From contig NC_080702.1 in the NCBI RefSeq assembly GCF_030445035.2, forward strand, positions 23,199,652 through 23,263,651: a stretch of DNA of 64,000 nt. The letters are read 5' to 3'. A program made the position numbers and the translations under genes. The notes under the pieces were generated by a model. The model searched no databases and was not told where the DNA came from. It saw only the letters and a program-made list of their open reading frames with translations. Shown piece after piece: positions 1 through 11,066 of the stretch (positions are counted from its first letter, which is position 1; every line of letters begins with the position of its first letter). This DNA is from Dasypus novemcinctus. Its lineage: Eukaryota; Chordata; Mammalia; Cingulata; Dasypodidae.

Positions 1-120
1 ATCTTTCATTGCTTGTGCCAAGTTTTGCTCCCCTTCGTGATTATTGGTTTGTTGATTGGATTCAGCCATGTTTTCCTGATTATTGGTTTGGTTCGTAGAT
101 TTTTGTTGCTTTCTGGTCAT
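1..120 (-). CDS. L1 ORF1 protein, N-terminal 40 codons (runs off left edge)
   Basis: Minus-strand ATG at 118-120, followed by 40 codons with no stop to the window edge. The peptide starts MTRKQQKSTNQ and is rich in Gln, Asn and Lys, as expected for the disordered N-terminus of the L1 RNA-binding protein ORF1p. The homologous start of another L1 copy lies at 31856 (MTRQHQKSTNH). This agreement fixes the start and the family. ORF1p normally forms coiled-coil trimers that coat L1 RNA; that part lies outside the window. The visible part has no stop, so this may be one of the less decayed L1 copies here. Confidence 0.7.
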   Translation of the reverse strand, partial: MTRKQQKSTNQTNNQENMAESNQQTNNHEGEQNLAQAMKD

Positions 121-1125
121 CTCTTTATTTTGACGAATTTAATCAGTTCCTTAGCTTCTTTGTCTGCTCTTGGAGGTTAATTAGTTGTTATTTTTGCACA
201 GGTGTTATATCTTCTCTTTGTCACTTTTTTCTTCTTATTCTAGTTACTTGTTGTTGGTTAAGTTCACTTTAGAGGAAAGTATTAGTGTTGGGGAAAGGCA
301 ATTGTGTAAGCAAGGGAAAAGTGTAAAGTTGTTTTGGTGATGTATGTTAATAAAGCAGGAATATGAGATCTGGAAGGATGGAGGTTAGATTCATGTAGAT
401 TGTATAGAGTTATAGCTGTAGGTAGAGTATCTTTTATGAAGTTGATGACTGAATTTGGGAGGAATATGGTATGAACTACACAGCTATTGTTTTCATGAGA
501 GAGGGAAAAAGAAAAGAAAGGTAATAGTTTCAAGAGTGGATAATAGACAGAAAACAGAACAAAGGTATTAGAAATTAAGAGTTAGACACTTTGTGGATCA
601 AAGAACGGGAGGTGGGGGGTGGAATATAGGAGAGACAGTAGATGATAGTGGATATCAAGATGCAGGGGAAGGGGGATAGTGTAGGTAGCCTAAATCAGTT
701 CACACAGAAATGAGGCAGTGGAGGATGGGAAAACCCAGCAAATGTGAGGTGTTCCCTGTAGCACCTATTGTATACTTGAATTAAAGTAAAAATAAGTGGA
801 AGATGAGGGACAAGAGGGAAAGAGAAAACCGAAAAAAAAACAAACAAAAAAAAAAACAAACTAATTATAATAGAGAAAAAAGAAAGGCAAGAAGAAAGGA
901 AGAAAGAAAAAGAGGATGGGCAAACGGTGGGGAACGGATAGGGAGAAGAGAGATACAGGTACACACGTGTCACAATTGCAACACTATCTAAAACAACAAC
1001 TTCCCCCCGCTTTGCCCTAAAACCCCCCCGTCTGTCTGCCCAAATGGGTCTGCAAGCACCTCCCTTCCCACAAACCCCCAATAGGCCGCCCAGGGCCCAC
1101 GAACTCCCCAGTACTGCAGATGCTC

Positions 1126-1157
<32 letters not shown>

Positions 1158-1217
1158 AAGTAAAATTAAAAAAAACAAACAAACAAACAAACAAAAAAAA
1201 AAAAAACAAAAAAAAAC
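1126..1217. repeat. A-rich block with 29-bp poly(A)
   Basis: Plus strand has 29 consecutive A (1126-1154), then an AT stretch and (AAAC)n/poly(A) to about 1217, just before the GC array. It could be an expanded homopolymer in the L1 5' UTR or the tail of an old plus-strand insertion. Confidence 0.7.
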
Positions 1218-1254
1218 AGAAACCCCTCCGCAGGCCCGGCTCCGCCCGCCGCGG

Positions 1255-2060
1255 AGGCTTGGACCGGCTCTGCCCGGCTCCTCACGCCGCCTTGGCCTGG
1301 CCTGGCTCCGCCCAGCTCCGCTCGCTACAGCGGCCCAGCCGGCTCCGGCATCCACCTCCCGCCACCGTGGCCTGGACCGGCCCTGCCCGGCTCCGTACCC
1401 GCCGCGGCCTGACCCGGGCCCGCCCGGCTCCAAACGCTACCGCGGCCCGCAGCCGGGGCCTGAACCGGCCCCGCCCGGCTCCAAGCGCTACCGCGGCCCG
1501 CAGCCGGGGCCTGCACCGGCCCCGCCCGGCTCCAAGCGCTTCCGCGGCCCGCAGCCGGGGCCTGCACCGGCCCCGCCCGGCTCCAAGCGCTACCGCGGCC
1601 CGCAGCCGGGGCCTGCACCGGCCCCGCCCGGCTCCAAGCGCTACCGCGGCCCGCAGCCGGGGCCTGCACCGGCCCCGCCCGGCTCCAAGCGCTACCGCGG
1701 CCCGCAGCCGGGGCCTGCACCGGCCCCGCCCGGCTCCAAGCGCTACCGCGGCCCGCAGCCGGGGCCTGCACCGGCCCCGCCCGGCTCCAAGCGCTACCGC
1801 GGCCCGCAGCCGGGGCCTGCACCGGCCCCGCCCGGCTCCAAGCGCTACCTCGGCCCGCAGCCGGGGCCTGCACCGGCCCCGCCCGGCTCCAAGCGCTACC
1901 GCGGCCCGCAGCCGGGGCCTGCACCGGCCCCGCCCGGCTCCAAGCGCTACCGCGGCCCGCAGCCGGGGCCTGCACCGGCCCCGCCCGGCTCCAAACGCTA
2001 CCGCGGCCGGCAGCCGGGGCCTGCACCGGCCCCGCCCGGCTCCAAACGCTACCGCGGCCC
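1255..2060 (-). repeat. GC-rich tandem array, 51-bp unit, within L1 5' UTR
   Basis: Twelve consecutive 51-bp periods run from 1426 to 2037 with a partial thirteenth, flanked at 1255-1425 by diverged units. Units differ by only one or two bases (for example near 1541, 1849 and 2008). The array is dense in CpG. On the L1-sense (minus) strand each unit contains GGGCGGGGC, a canonical Sp1/KLF GC box. Because 51 is a multiple of three, long open frames appear on both strands (up to 427 codons on plus and 252 on minus); these are low-complexity shadows, not genes. The position suggests a tandem promoter, like the monomers of mouse L1. Confidence 0.85.
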
Positions 2061-2312
2061 GGCCCGGCCTGGCTCAGCCCCACCGAGCGGGGCTAGATGC
2101 CTCGTCTCCGCCTACCCAAGAAGGGAATCCTCTGCAGGTAGCTGGGATCTCCGTGTATATTTCACAGACGAATCCTCTCTGTTACCTTCCCTCCAAATCG
2201 ATGTCCAGACACCTCCGGACCAGCAAAAATCCCGAAACAATCCGGTCCCAAAGAGTCTCCAACGCCGCCCAGCCGATTCCCTGCAGAAGACTCTAACAGG
2301 GATGTTCACTCA

Positions 2313-2324
2313 GCCGCCATCTTG
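2313..2324 (-). promoter_or_regulatory. YY1-type site at the L1 5' end
   Basis: The minus strand reads CAAGATGGCGGC about 12-24 bases from the inferred element start. A YY1 site at almost the same place in human L1 positions transcription initiation. Related CAAGATGG sequences occur at the inferred 5' ends of two other L1 copies here (around 33730 and 39311). Function is inferred from family knowledge. Confidence 0.55.
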
Positions 2325-2389
2325 CCCCCTCCTCCAGTCTCACAGCTTTGTATTCCACGTACTTATCCCTTCCCCACTCCTCAGAACCC

Positions 2390-2747
2390 TGGGCAACATT
2401 TAAGTAAAATAACATCAAATCTACTTTCATGCATGGTTACACTCCCCCTTACCTTTGTTCATTACTCAAAATTGAGGGACTTGGGATGATGTCTGCTCTT
2501 ACTGCTTAAGGCTGAGAGGGATCTTAGATATTATGGAGCAGATGGCAAGAATTGCTTTTGCTTGTCCTTGATTTGGAGTTGGGAGTTCATCATTTTGTTA
2601 GTTGTCTAGGACAAGCCCTAACAACTGGAGGGTAGGAGTTAGTCAAAACTCTGCTGGGTTTCAGGATCAGTCAGCATAAGAAAAATCTGAAATTTCAGAT
2701 TCTGAAAAATATATTTAACTGGTATATTGACAAGTACAGGTTAAAAT
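2390..2747 (-). mobile_element. Old L1 3' UTR fragment (left half)
   Basis: Antisense match to a diverged L1 3' UTR, also seen at 40800-41150 (shared landmarks: a TTGAGGGACTTG segment and a GTAGGAGT segment). It is interrupted at about 2748 by a plus-strand L1 and resumes at 4239. Confidence 0.6.
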
Positions 2748-2761
2748 GAGAAGAAGTTATG

Positions 2762-4238
2762 CATGCATGTCTCAGTAGAATCTCATTGACTACCAAATTA
2801 GATACAATCCCCAAATAATGTGGCTGAGGGCTCTGAAGACACCCAGGCACTATGTTCAAGGCAGAGAGCTCATGAATTTGGTGTCTTAATAATGGGTCAT
2901 TCTTTGGGATTTGTGCTCCTCAGTATTACAGATTTGGACTCAGTTATGGTTTCTCTCACATGGCTCTTCAGTTCTTTCTATTTGAACCTATAGTTGGTGC
3001 CAGAGTTGGTAGCTGTACATTCAAGAGACTTGAATCTTTGGGCTACCCAGGTACTACCTAGTCCCTGAACCTCAATGGAGTTGCAGTGCCTTCTCTCCAG
3101 TTCATTATACTCACTCAGGACAATTAACAAGGAGGTGATAAAGGATAACCACCATACCAAGGAATTAAGAGAGCCTACAACTGCAAGAGAGTCCATCCAT
3201 TGGTCATATGGTACTGAATTCCCCTCTTTAGCAGTTTGATATAATTGATGAACTCCAAAAAGAAATATTGGATTATGCTTGTACTCTGATCTGTACCTGG
3301 GCATGATTGAGTTATGATTAGGACATTGAGTCCCCACCTCTTGGTGGGTGGGGGCTCACAGATAAAAAGCATGACAAAGAACAGAGATGGGGCTTTTAAT
3401 GTTGGAGTTTTTATTTTGGAGTTTGATGCTGAAAACTTAAACTGGAGCCCTGGGAAGTCAGTATGCAGAGGAAAGAGAATCCAGCCCCAGGAAGGAAGGA
3501 ACTTGAAGCCAAAGTAAAGCAAGCCCCAGGAATGTAGGAACCCAGGAAGCCTGAACCCTCTCAGACATTGGTGGTCATCTTGCTGCAAATAGACTTTGGT
3601 GAGGGAAGTAACTTATGCTTTATGGAGTGGTATCTGTAAGTTCCTACCCCAAATAAATACCCTTCATAAAAACCAACCAGTTTCTGGTATTTTGCATTAG
3701 CACCCCTTTGGCTGACTAATACACCCTTTTATTTAGAGGTGGACTGGGCATCAACATCTCAGAATCCTTAGGATTGGGGAATGAACTATGGACTAGAGTG
3801 GACTTACTGGTAATCTACTAAACACTTACTGTGATTCTAGTGATGAAAGAACAAATATCATTGATGTGGAGGCAGTGGAGACTGGAGGTTCTTAGGTCAG
3901 GGAGAAGGAAAACAGGTGTAATTGGGTGCACTTTTGGGACTTGGTAATTGTCCTGAATGGCATTGCAATGACAAGTACAGGCCCTTATACATCTTGCCAT
4001 AGGCTACAGAATCGTGTGGGAGAGACGTAAACTATAATGTAAATTATAGCCTATGCTTAGTGGCAATCCTTCAAAATGTGTTGGTAAATTGCAAGTACCA
4101 TTGCATTCAATGAAGGATGTTGTTAATGTGGGTAAATGTGGTCGGTGTGGGGAGCAGGGCATTTGGGAATTCCTTATATTTTTTTATGCAACATTTAGGT
4201 AAACTAAATATCTATAAAAATTTTTTAAAAATTAAAAA
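2762..4238 (+). mobile_element. 5'-truncated L1 tail (3' UTR), sense, with flanking duplication
   Basis: Plus-oriented copy of the L1 3' UTR ending in a decayed A-rich tail near 4230. It splits an older antisense L1. The flanks carry an imperfect target-site duplication, gagaagaagttatg at 2748-2761 and gagtagaagaatcatg at 4239-4254. The element is itself interrupted by an LTR at 3229-3723. Confidence 0.7.
3229..3723 (+). mobile_element. MaLR-type solo LTR
   Basis: About 495 bp starting near a GTTTGATAT motif and ending GCTGACTAATACA. It has an internal AGATAAAA TATA-like box near 3360, an AATAAA signal near 3652, and the TG...CA ends usual for LTRs (first base changed). The same sequence recurs at 13873, 15915, 17192, 19697, 43458 and 57295. 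It lies inside the plus-strand L1 tail. A short CCCCT/CCCTT repeat at the edges could be the 5-bp target duplication. Confidence 0.75.
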
Positions 4239-4740
4239 GAGTAGAAGAATCATGACAGGGGAATTATAAATAAGTATAACTATGCTATATTGGAAAAATA
4301 GATTTTCATATATTCACAAATAGAGCCTGACAAAGGAATGTTCATTTCATGAGACTGTGTGCCAAACCTATGTTGTCTGGATATCCCTAGAGTTCTTGGG
4401 CACACTTTTGCTCAAAGCTTTGTTTACTGCATCAGTTTGTGAAATCTGACTGAGACTGCAAAACTGTAACCTATGAAATTGCCTCCTGACTCACTTTGAA
4501 AACTCTTTGCCATAAAAACTCTGTTTTATTTAATAGTTACCATTTTGTTCAGTCTTTTCCCAAATGCATCACCTATTAATGCTTCGTAATATACTCCCAG
4601 TTCCAGGAAGGTTTATCATTAGGAATCATTTCCAGTATAGGGGGAAGGTAGAATTTTCCACAGTTTAACCTAAAGAGATGCCACATTTGAATAAGAAGGA
4701 GGTTTCCAGGAGTAAGCTTTTATATTACATATATATTAAA
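4239..4740 (-). mobile_element. Old L1 3' UTR fragment (right half)
   Basis: Continues the antisense L1 3' UTR broken at 2748; it matches 41150-41640 in the same order. The two halves join collinearly if the plus-strand L1 insertion is removed. Confidence 0.6.
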
Positions 4741-4839
4741 TAAATTATTTTTGAATATAATTATACTTTGGCTGTTTAACTTTACAGTAATAAGGTCTTT
4801 TTTATTTAGAATCTCATATATTAGTTTATATATTTAATA
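4741..4839. other. AT-rich spacer
   Basis: About 100 bp of AT-rich sequence between two L1 pieces; no feature recognised. Confidence 0.5.
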
Positions 4840-6286
4840 TATTTTAAAAGAAAAATAAATCACACAAAATGTTATACTAAAAAATAAAAGAGGTTCCCAT
4901 ATACCCCACTCCCCACAGCCCCCATTCCTCTGACATTGATAGCTTAGTTCATTAGTGTGTTACATTCATTGCATTTGATGAGTACATTTTGAAACACTGC
5001 TACCCAGCGAGGATTATAGTCCATGTTGTAGCTTACACTCTCTCCAGGTCCATTCAGTGGATTATGGCAGGATATATAATGTCCTGCTTCTGTCCCAGCA
5101 GTATCACTCAGGACAATGCCAAGTCCTGAAAATGCCCCAATATCACACCTCTTATTTCCTCTCCCTGCCTTTAGCAACTCCCATGGCCACTGTCTCAACA
5201 TCAATGATATAATTTCTTCCATGGCTGAAGTCAAATAATTCTATAGTAGAGTACCAGTAAGTCCACTCTAATCCATATTTTATTCCTCCATCCTTAGGAC
5301 TCTGAGATGGTGATGTCCTCTCCACCTCTAAATAGAGAGGGGTTATGGTCCCACATGGATGGAAGTCTCCTGCTTTCAGCTGTCAACTCTCTCAGTTCCC
5401 TGTTGTGGTGGTTGAACATTGCCTCCCTGATAACTGGCCTGGGTAAGCCCAATGAATCAGAGAGTAGGTTTTGCAACTCTGTTGAGGATCAGAGCCCAGC
5501 TGGCACATAGACATTCCAGAGATTCAAGTCTCCTGAATGTATATAAACCCCAGTGCCAACCAGAGATTCTGTGAAAATAACAGAAGAGGCATGCATGGAG
5601 AGATCACATCTGAGTCCAACTCCATCACACTCAGGAGCACAAATTCCAAAGTGGGCCCACTGTCAAGGCACTGAATTTCCAGAGCCATCTGTCAAGACAG
5701 TAAGGCCTGAGTGTGTCCATAGTCCTCCGGGGCACAACTACCTGGGGTTGTATCTACTTTGCCTGTCTCTGAGATCCTGCTGAGATGTGCATAAGCACCA
5801 ACACCTCTGATGACCTTCTGGCTCATTTTGAAGTCTCTTAGCCATATAAACTCAATTTGTCTTTACAATTTCCCGATTTTATACAAGGTCTTTTCCTATT
5901 TGCATCATCAGCTGGTGCTCAACAGTAGTCCCTTGGTTCCAGGGAGTCTCATCCCTGGGAATCTTGTCCCACGCTGGGGGGAAGGTAATGCATTTATGTG
6001 CTGAGTTTGGCTTAGAAAGTGTCCATATTTGAGCAACATGAAGGATCTCAGGAGGTAACTCTTAGGCACTCTGCAGCTCTAGGCCTTGCTGAAATTTCAG
6101 ACACAGAAGTTCATAAGCATAATCATCAGTATCAAGAGCCCATTATTGGACCATCCTTCTTCACTGGTGTTTGGGGGATTGTTTCTGCTCCAATGGGGAG
6201 TGAGACAGAGTTTCCTGGAATGGAAACTCAGCACTCCACCAGTTGTGTGATACTCTAACCTCTATAATACCCAACGAACATCTGAA

Positions 6287-6287
<1 letters not shown>

Positions 6288-6335
<48 letters not shown>

Positions 6336-6347
6336 ATATATATATAA
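6288..6347. repeat. TG/TA microsatellite
   Basis: Alternating (TG)n and (TA)n tracts within the L1 3' UTR; other L1 copies lack the expansion at this point. Confidence 0.85.
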
Positions 6348-7789
6348 TCTATATGCATGCCCTGAAGAACTTCCCCCACACATGCTTCCCCAATATGACA
6401 CCCCATATCAGTGCTCTGCCCCTACAATAGCTGAAACCCACTGTGATCCAAAACTGCTTAAAAAATGAAGCCTAATATATTGCCAAATTCAAAAAATAGG
6501 AAAATGAAAGAGTAATGATAGGTTTAAAGATTAGAAATAAAACACATACTAATTTAGAAAAACTAAAGTAAAAAATAAATTGGAGCGTTAAAAAATGAAA
6601 AATATCATAAAAATTTTTCTTGACATTTTGCCTTTAATCACTGTAATAGGTGTTGCCTTGTATGTACAGTGCAAGGCAATCTCTTCCATTTCTTCCTCAG
6701 TGTCTACAAACTCTTTTTTTATTATGTCTTCAAAAAAGTTTTAGGTCACAGTAATGTCACACATAGAATATAGGGAAATACCGATACCCACCATCAAACC
6801 CTTTTCCCCCTTCATGAGCAATGATCTTTTTACACGGGGATATTATGTTTGCTGCAACTCATGTACATATTTGAAATATAGCTCCCAACCATGGTTCAAT
6901 TATGGTTTACATTATGGCTTACATTTTAAACTCTACACTTTTAGAAATTATTGGTTACATTATGGTTTATATTTTAGATGTACACTTTTATAAATTCTAG
7001 TGATATTTAAAATGGCCTGTATCCATCATTTCAGGATCTTGCAGAACACTTCTATTGACCCTCAGTTACCCTCTCTTCTAACTATTCTATCCATCTCTCC
7101 CCTTCCCCTTAGAGAACGCATTGATAACTAAGCTACACTGCTTGAAATACAAGATTCATAAATAGTTGCAACAATACTGAGGGCTTGACACACTAGTCTG
7201 TCATCCCCCATTGGGAGCCACCAATGCTCTTGAGAGAAACCCACACGTCTATTTCAGAACATCAGACCTCCCAAAGATGGGGACATAACCCATTCCTGCT
7301 CATTGTATTGGTCTCTACCCACTTATATAACATATGATGACATAATGAGCACTCACACACCTGCACCAGGTGCACCCTGTGCCACATACCCCCCTCAAAC
7401 ACTTTAAACCAGTAACCCTCCTAATTATAAATTTAGAATTTTCTCATCATTATAGTTTCAACCACATACTCAACAATCTCCCATGTTCACTTGCTCCCCC
7501 AGCCCTCCCCCATAATTGTTGGACCATCTGACCTATCCTCCCAAAACAAGCCCCACTCAAGCCCGCAAAGCCCAACCCAATATTATCCCTATGAACCCAT
7601 CTTGTCCCTCCATTGCACAACAACTTACCTCCATTTTATCATGGATTTTGCCTGGTTGGACATTGGCTCAGGAACTTACTCTCCCCAGCTATTTCCTGTG
7701 GACCTATCTTCCAATCTCTAGCTCTCTAAGACAACCTGATTTAGTTAATTCATATCAGAGAGGTCATGTAGTAATTGTCTTTCAATGTC

Positions 7790-8783
7790 TGGCTTGATTC
7801 ACTCAACATAAAGGCCTCAAGATTCATCCATGTCTTCCCATGTGTTAGTACTGTATTTCTTCTCACAATTGAGTATAGTATTCCATTGAATGTGTATACC
7901 ACATTTTGTTTATCCATTCATCTATTGATGGGCATTTGAGTTGATTCCAACTTTTGGCAATAATGAATAAAGCTGTTATGATCATTGGTGTGCATATAAC
8001 AGGTCATATCTTTGTTTTAAATTCTTCTGGGTATATACCCAGTAGTGGAATTGCTGGGCCATATGGTAAATCTATAGCAAGTTTTTTGAGGAGCTGCCAA
8101 ACTGTCCTTGAGAATGGCTGGATCCTTCTAGATTCCAAGCAGTGGATGAGAGTTCCCATTCCTCCACATCCTCTCCAACCCTTGTAGACCTCTTTTATTT
8201 TAAGAGTCACCAGTCTAATGGGTGTAGGATGGTATCTCACTGTAGTTTTAATTTGCATTTCCCAAATACCTAGTGACATAGACCAACTTTTCATGTGCTT
8301 TTTAGCCATGTGGATTTCTTCTTTGGAGAAGCATCTCTTCAAATCTCTTGCCCCTTTTTTGAATAGGTTCTACATCTTTTTATTTTTGAGATATGGGTTT
8401 TTAAAAAAATGTTGGATATTACGCTTATTTCAGATATTTGGTTACCAAATATTTTCTCCCATTGTGTAGGCTGCATTTTCACTTTCTTGATAAATTACTT
8501 TGAGGTGAAAATGGCTTTAATTTTTAGTAGGTTCCATTTATCTATTTTTTCTTTAAGTGCTCGTATTTTGGGTGTGAATTTCATGAAGCCATATCCTATT
8601 ATGAACTCTAGTAGATGCTTCCCTACATTCTCTTCCAAGGTCTTTATAGTCTGGCTCTTATATTTAGATCTTTGACCTATCTTGAGTTTATTTTTCTATA
8701 CAGTGTGAGACGGTAATCCTCTCTCATGCTTTTTCATATGGGTATCCAATTCTCCAAGCATCATTTGTTGAAGAGGACATTCT
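7790..8783 (-). pseudogene. L1 ORF2 C-terminal remnant
   Basis: C-terminal third of the L1 endonuclease/reverse transcriptase polyprotein. A continuous stretch of about 113 codons (8342-8004) resembles the region carrying the ORF2 Cys-rich motif; frame changes on either side show decay. The upstream RT and endonuclease parts of this copy are absent, replaced at 8784 by another L1 tail. Confidence 0.7.
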
Positions 8784-11066
8784 TTTTTTTATTGTATTTT
8801 TTGAAGATACATAGATCACAAAAAGTGTTACATTAAAAATATAAGAAGTTCCCATATACCCCACACCCACCCCACCCCAGTCAACCTACATCAACAACCT
8901 CTTTCATCATTGTGGCACATTCATTATATTTGGTGAATACATTTTGAAGCAGTGATGCACTGCGGGGATAATAGTTTACACTGCAGTTTATTCTCTCTCC
9001 CCAACTCCATTCAGTGAGTTATGGCAAGATGTATAATGTCCAGAATCTCTCCTTGCAATATCATTTAGGACAACTTCAAGTCCACAAAGTACCCCCACAT
9101 TACATCCCTTCTACCCTCTCCCTGCCCTCAGCAACTACTGTGACCACTTTTTTCACATCAGTGCTACAATTTATTCCACTCCTAATCACAATAGTTATAC
9201 AGTAGAATATCAGTAAGTTCACTCTAATCCATATTTTATTCCTCCATCGTGTGGACCCTGGGATGGTGGTGTCCACTCAACATCTATATTGAGAGGGGAC
9301 TTAGATCCCACATGGTTGATGGACATGATTCTCCTGCTTGGAGTTGTAGGTACTCTTGGTTCCCAGGTGTGATGGTTAGCCATCTTCACCTCCCTCTTAG
9401 CTGACCTGGCTAAGACCAATGAACCAGAGAGTAGGAGTTGAAACCATGTTGAGGCTCAGGGCCCAGCTGGAGAGATTCAAGTCTCCTAAGTATATACCAA
9501 CCCCAGTGCCAACCAAGGGTTCAGTAAAAGTGACAGAAGAGTGACAGAAAAGCCTCATCTGAGTCCAACTCCATCACACTCAGGAACACAAATTACAAAG
9601 CAGAGCCCACTGACAAGGCACTGAACTCCAGAGCAATCTGCCATGACTGTAGAGCATGTGTGCCTCCATAGCACTCAGGAGCACCAGTACCTGGGATTGT
9701 ATCTACTTTGTCTGTCTCTGGGGTCCTGCTGAGGTGTGCCTAAGTACAACCACTCTGATGACCTCCCAAGTCTTTTTTGAAGACTCTTAGCTATATAAAC
9801 TCATCTGTCTTTACCATTTCCCCCATTTATTCAAGGTCTTTTTCTAGTTACATTACCAGTTAGTGATTGGTAGTCTTGCACCAAGGAAGCTCATCACCAG
9901 GAGTCATGTCCCATGCTTGGAGGAAGGTATTGCATTTCCATGCTGAATTTGGCTCAGGAAATAGCCACACTTGAGTATCATGGAGTCTCTCAGGTAGTAA
10001 ATGTTAGTCACCCTATAGCTCTAGGTTAGTTGAAATTTCAGGTATGCAGGCTCATAAGCATTGTCATCAGTATCAAGGGCTCATCATTGGACAATCTTTC
10101 TTCACTGGTCTTTGACCTTGAACTTGGGGGATTGCTGCTGTTCCATTGAGGAATGAGACAGAGCTCCTGTAACTAGAAACTCAACACTCCCTTAGTTGTC
10201 ATTTGTAACCGTGACTACTATGAAAATACCCAACAATATCCAAACACTTTTATATATGTATATGCCCTGCAAAACTCCCTCCCAACCACTTGTCTCCCAT
10301 CAATAACACCCCACACCAGTGTTCCTCTTCTGCAATAGTTGAACCCCTCTGTGGTTCAAAATTTCTTCAAAAATGAAGTCTAATACATTCCCAAATTCAA
10401 TTAGTAGGAAAATGAAATAGTAATGATAGGTTTAAAGGTTAGAAATAGAATACATACTAATTTAGATAAACTAAAATAAAGAAAAAAATAAATTGGGATA
10501 TTAAAAAATGAAAAATATCATAACAAATTATTTTTGCTCTTTTGCCTTTCATCACTGTAATAGGTGTTGCCCTGTATGTACAGTGACAAGGCAATTTCTG
10601 CCATACCCTCCTCAGTGTCTATATCCTTTAATTTAATGTTTAATTTTGTCTTCAAAAAATATTAGGTCACAGTAAAGTCACATATTCAATATAGGAGACT
10701 CCCATATATCAAACATCAAACCCTTTCCCCCTTCAGCAGCAATGATCTTTTTACATGTTCATGTTATATTTGCTGTAGCTGATGTACAGATATTGAAACA
10801 TAGCTAACAAACATAGTTTAATTTTAGTTTGCATTATGTTTTATATTTTAGACTGTATAATTTTATAAATTATAGTCACTTTATGGTTTACATTTTAGCC
10901 TATAGACTTTTACACATTTTGGTGAAATTTAATATGTCCTTTATCCATCATTGCGTGATCTTGTGGAACACTTCCATTGCCCCATGGTTACTCCTGCTTC
11001 CATCTATTCTATTCCTCTCTCCCCATTCTGCCCTCAGGGCCCACAGTGACAACCAAGCTTCATTTA
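8784..11066 (-). mobile_element. L1 3' UTR, 5'-truncated or recombined copy
   Basis: Starts (plus strand) with an oligo-T and the ATACATAGATCACAAAAA terminal motif shared by all L1 tails here, and follows the long 3' UTR for about 2.3 kb. At about 11066 it switches abruptly to ORF2 RT-region sequence, skipping the rest of the 3' UTR and the ORF2 C-terminus. No clear target duplication joins the two sides, so recombination or deletion is likely. Confidence 0.7.

Larger units (their letters stand above)
1..2336 (-). mobile_element. L1 retrotransposon, 5' end (5' UTR plus start of ORF1)
   Basis: Read on the minus strand, the element starts near 2336 with a G-rich leader containing a CAAGATGGCGGC motif, as in the first bases of other mammalian L1s. 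It continues through about 250 bp of ordinary sequence, a GC-rich tandem array (about 2060-1255), an A/T homopolymer block, an AT-rich stretch, and reaches ORF1 at 120. The ORF1-proximal part resembles 31857-32530 of the full-length L1 in this window. Its 2.2-kb 5' UTR is much longer than the roughly 0.9 kb of human L1. The 3' part lies beyond the left edge. Confidence 0.8.
4840..8783 (-). mobile_element. L1 with long 3' UTR and ORF2 C-terminus
   Basis: On the minus strand, ORF2 C-terminal sequence (8783 to about 7790) is followed by a 3' UTR of about 2.9 kb ending in an AATAAA/A-rich tail near 4840. The frame at 8342-8004 encodes the typical ORF2 C-terminal region, including a Cys-containing GWRGCG...TLIHC segment and the AIPLLGIYP motif, now disrupted by stops and frameshifts. 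The 3' UTR has the same order of landmarks as 20463-23290 and 24184-27030. The right side is cut by another L1 tail at 8784. Confidence 0.8.

Noticed and set aside
695-1433. Minus-strand frames of 128 and 138 codons with Phe-rich stretches
   Set aside because: Driven by poly(A)/poly(T) and AT-rich L1 5' UTR sequence; no domain or conserved start.
1426-2060. CRISPR-like regular repeats
   Set aside because: Units are contiguous with no variable spacers, in a mammalian genome; it is a minisatellite.
1120-2403. Long Pro/Gly/Arg-rich open frames (427 and 345 codons on plus, 252 on minus)
   Set aside because: The 51-bp unit is a multiple of three, so all frames without a stop in one unit stay open. 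Frames are open on both strands, and the array is part of an L1 5' UTR.
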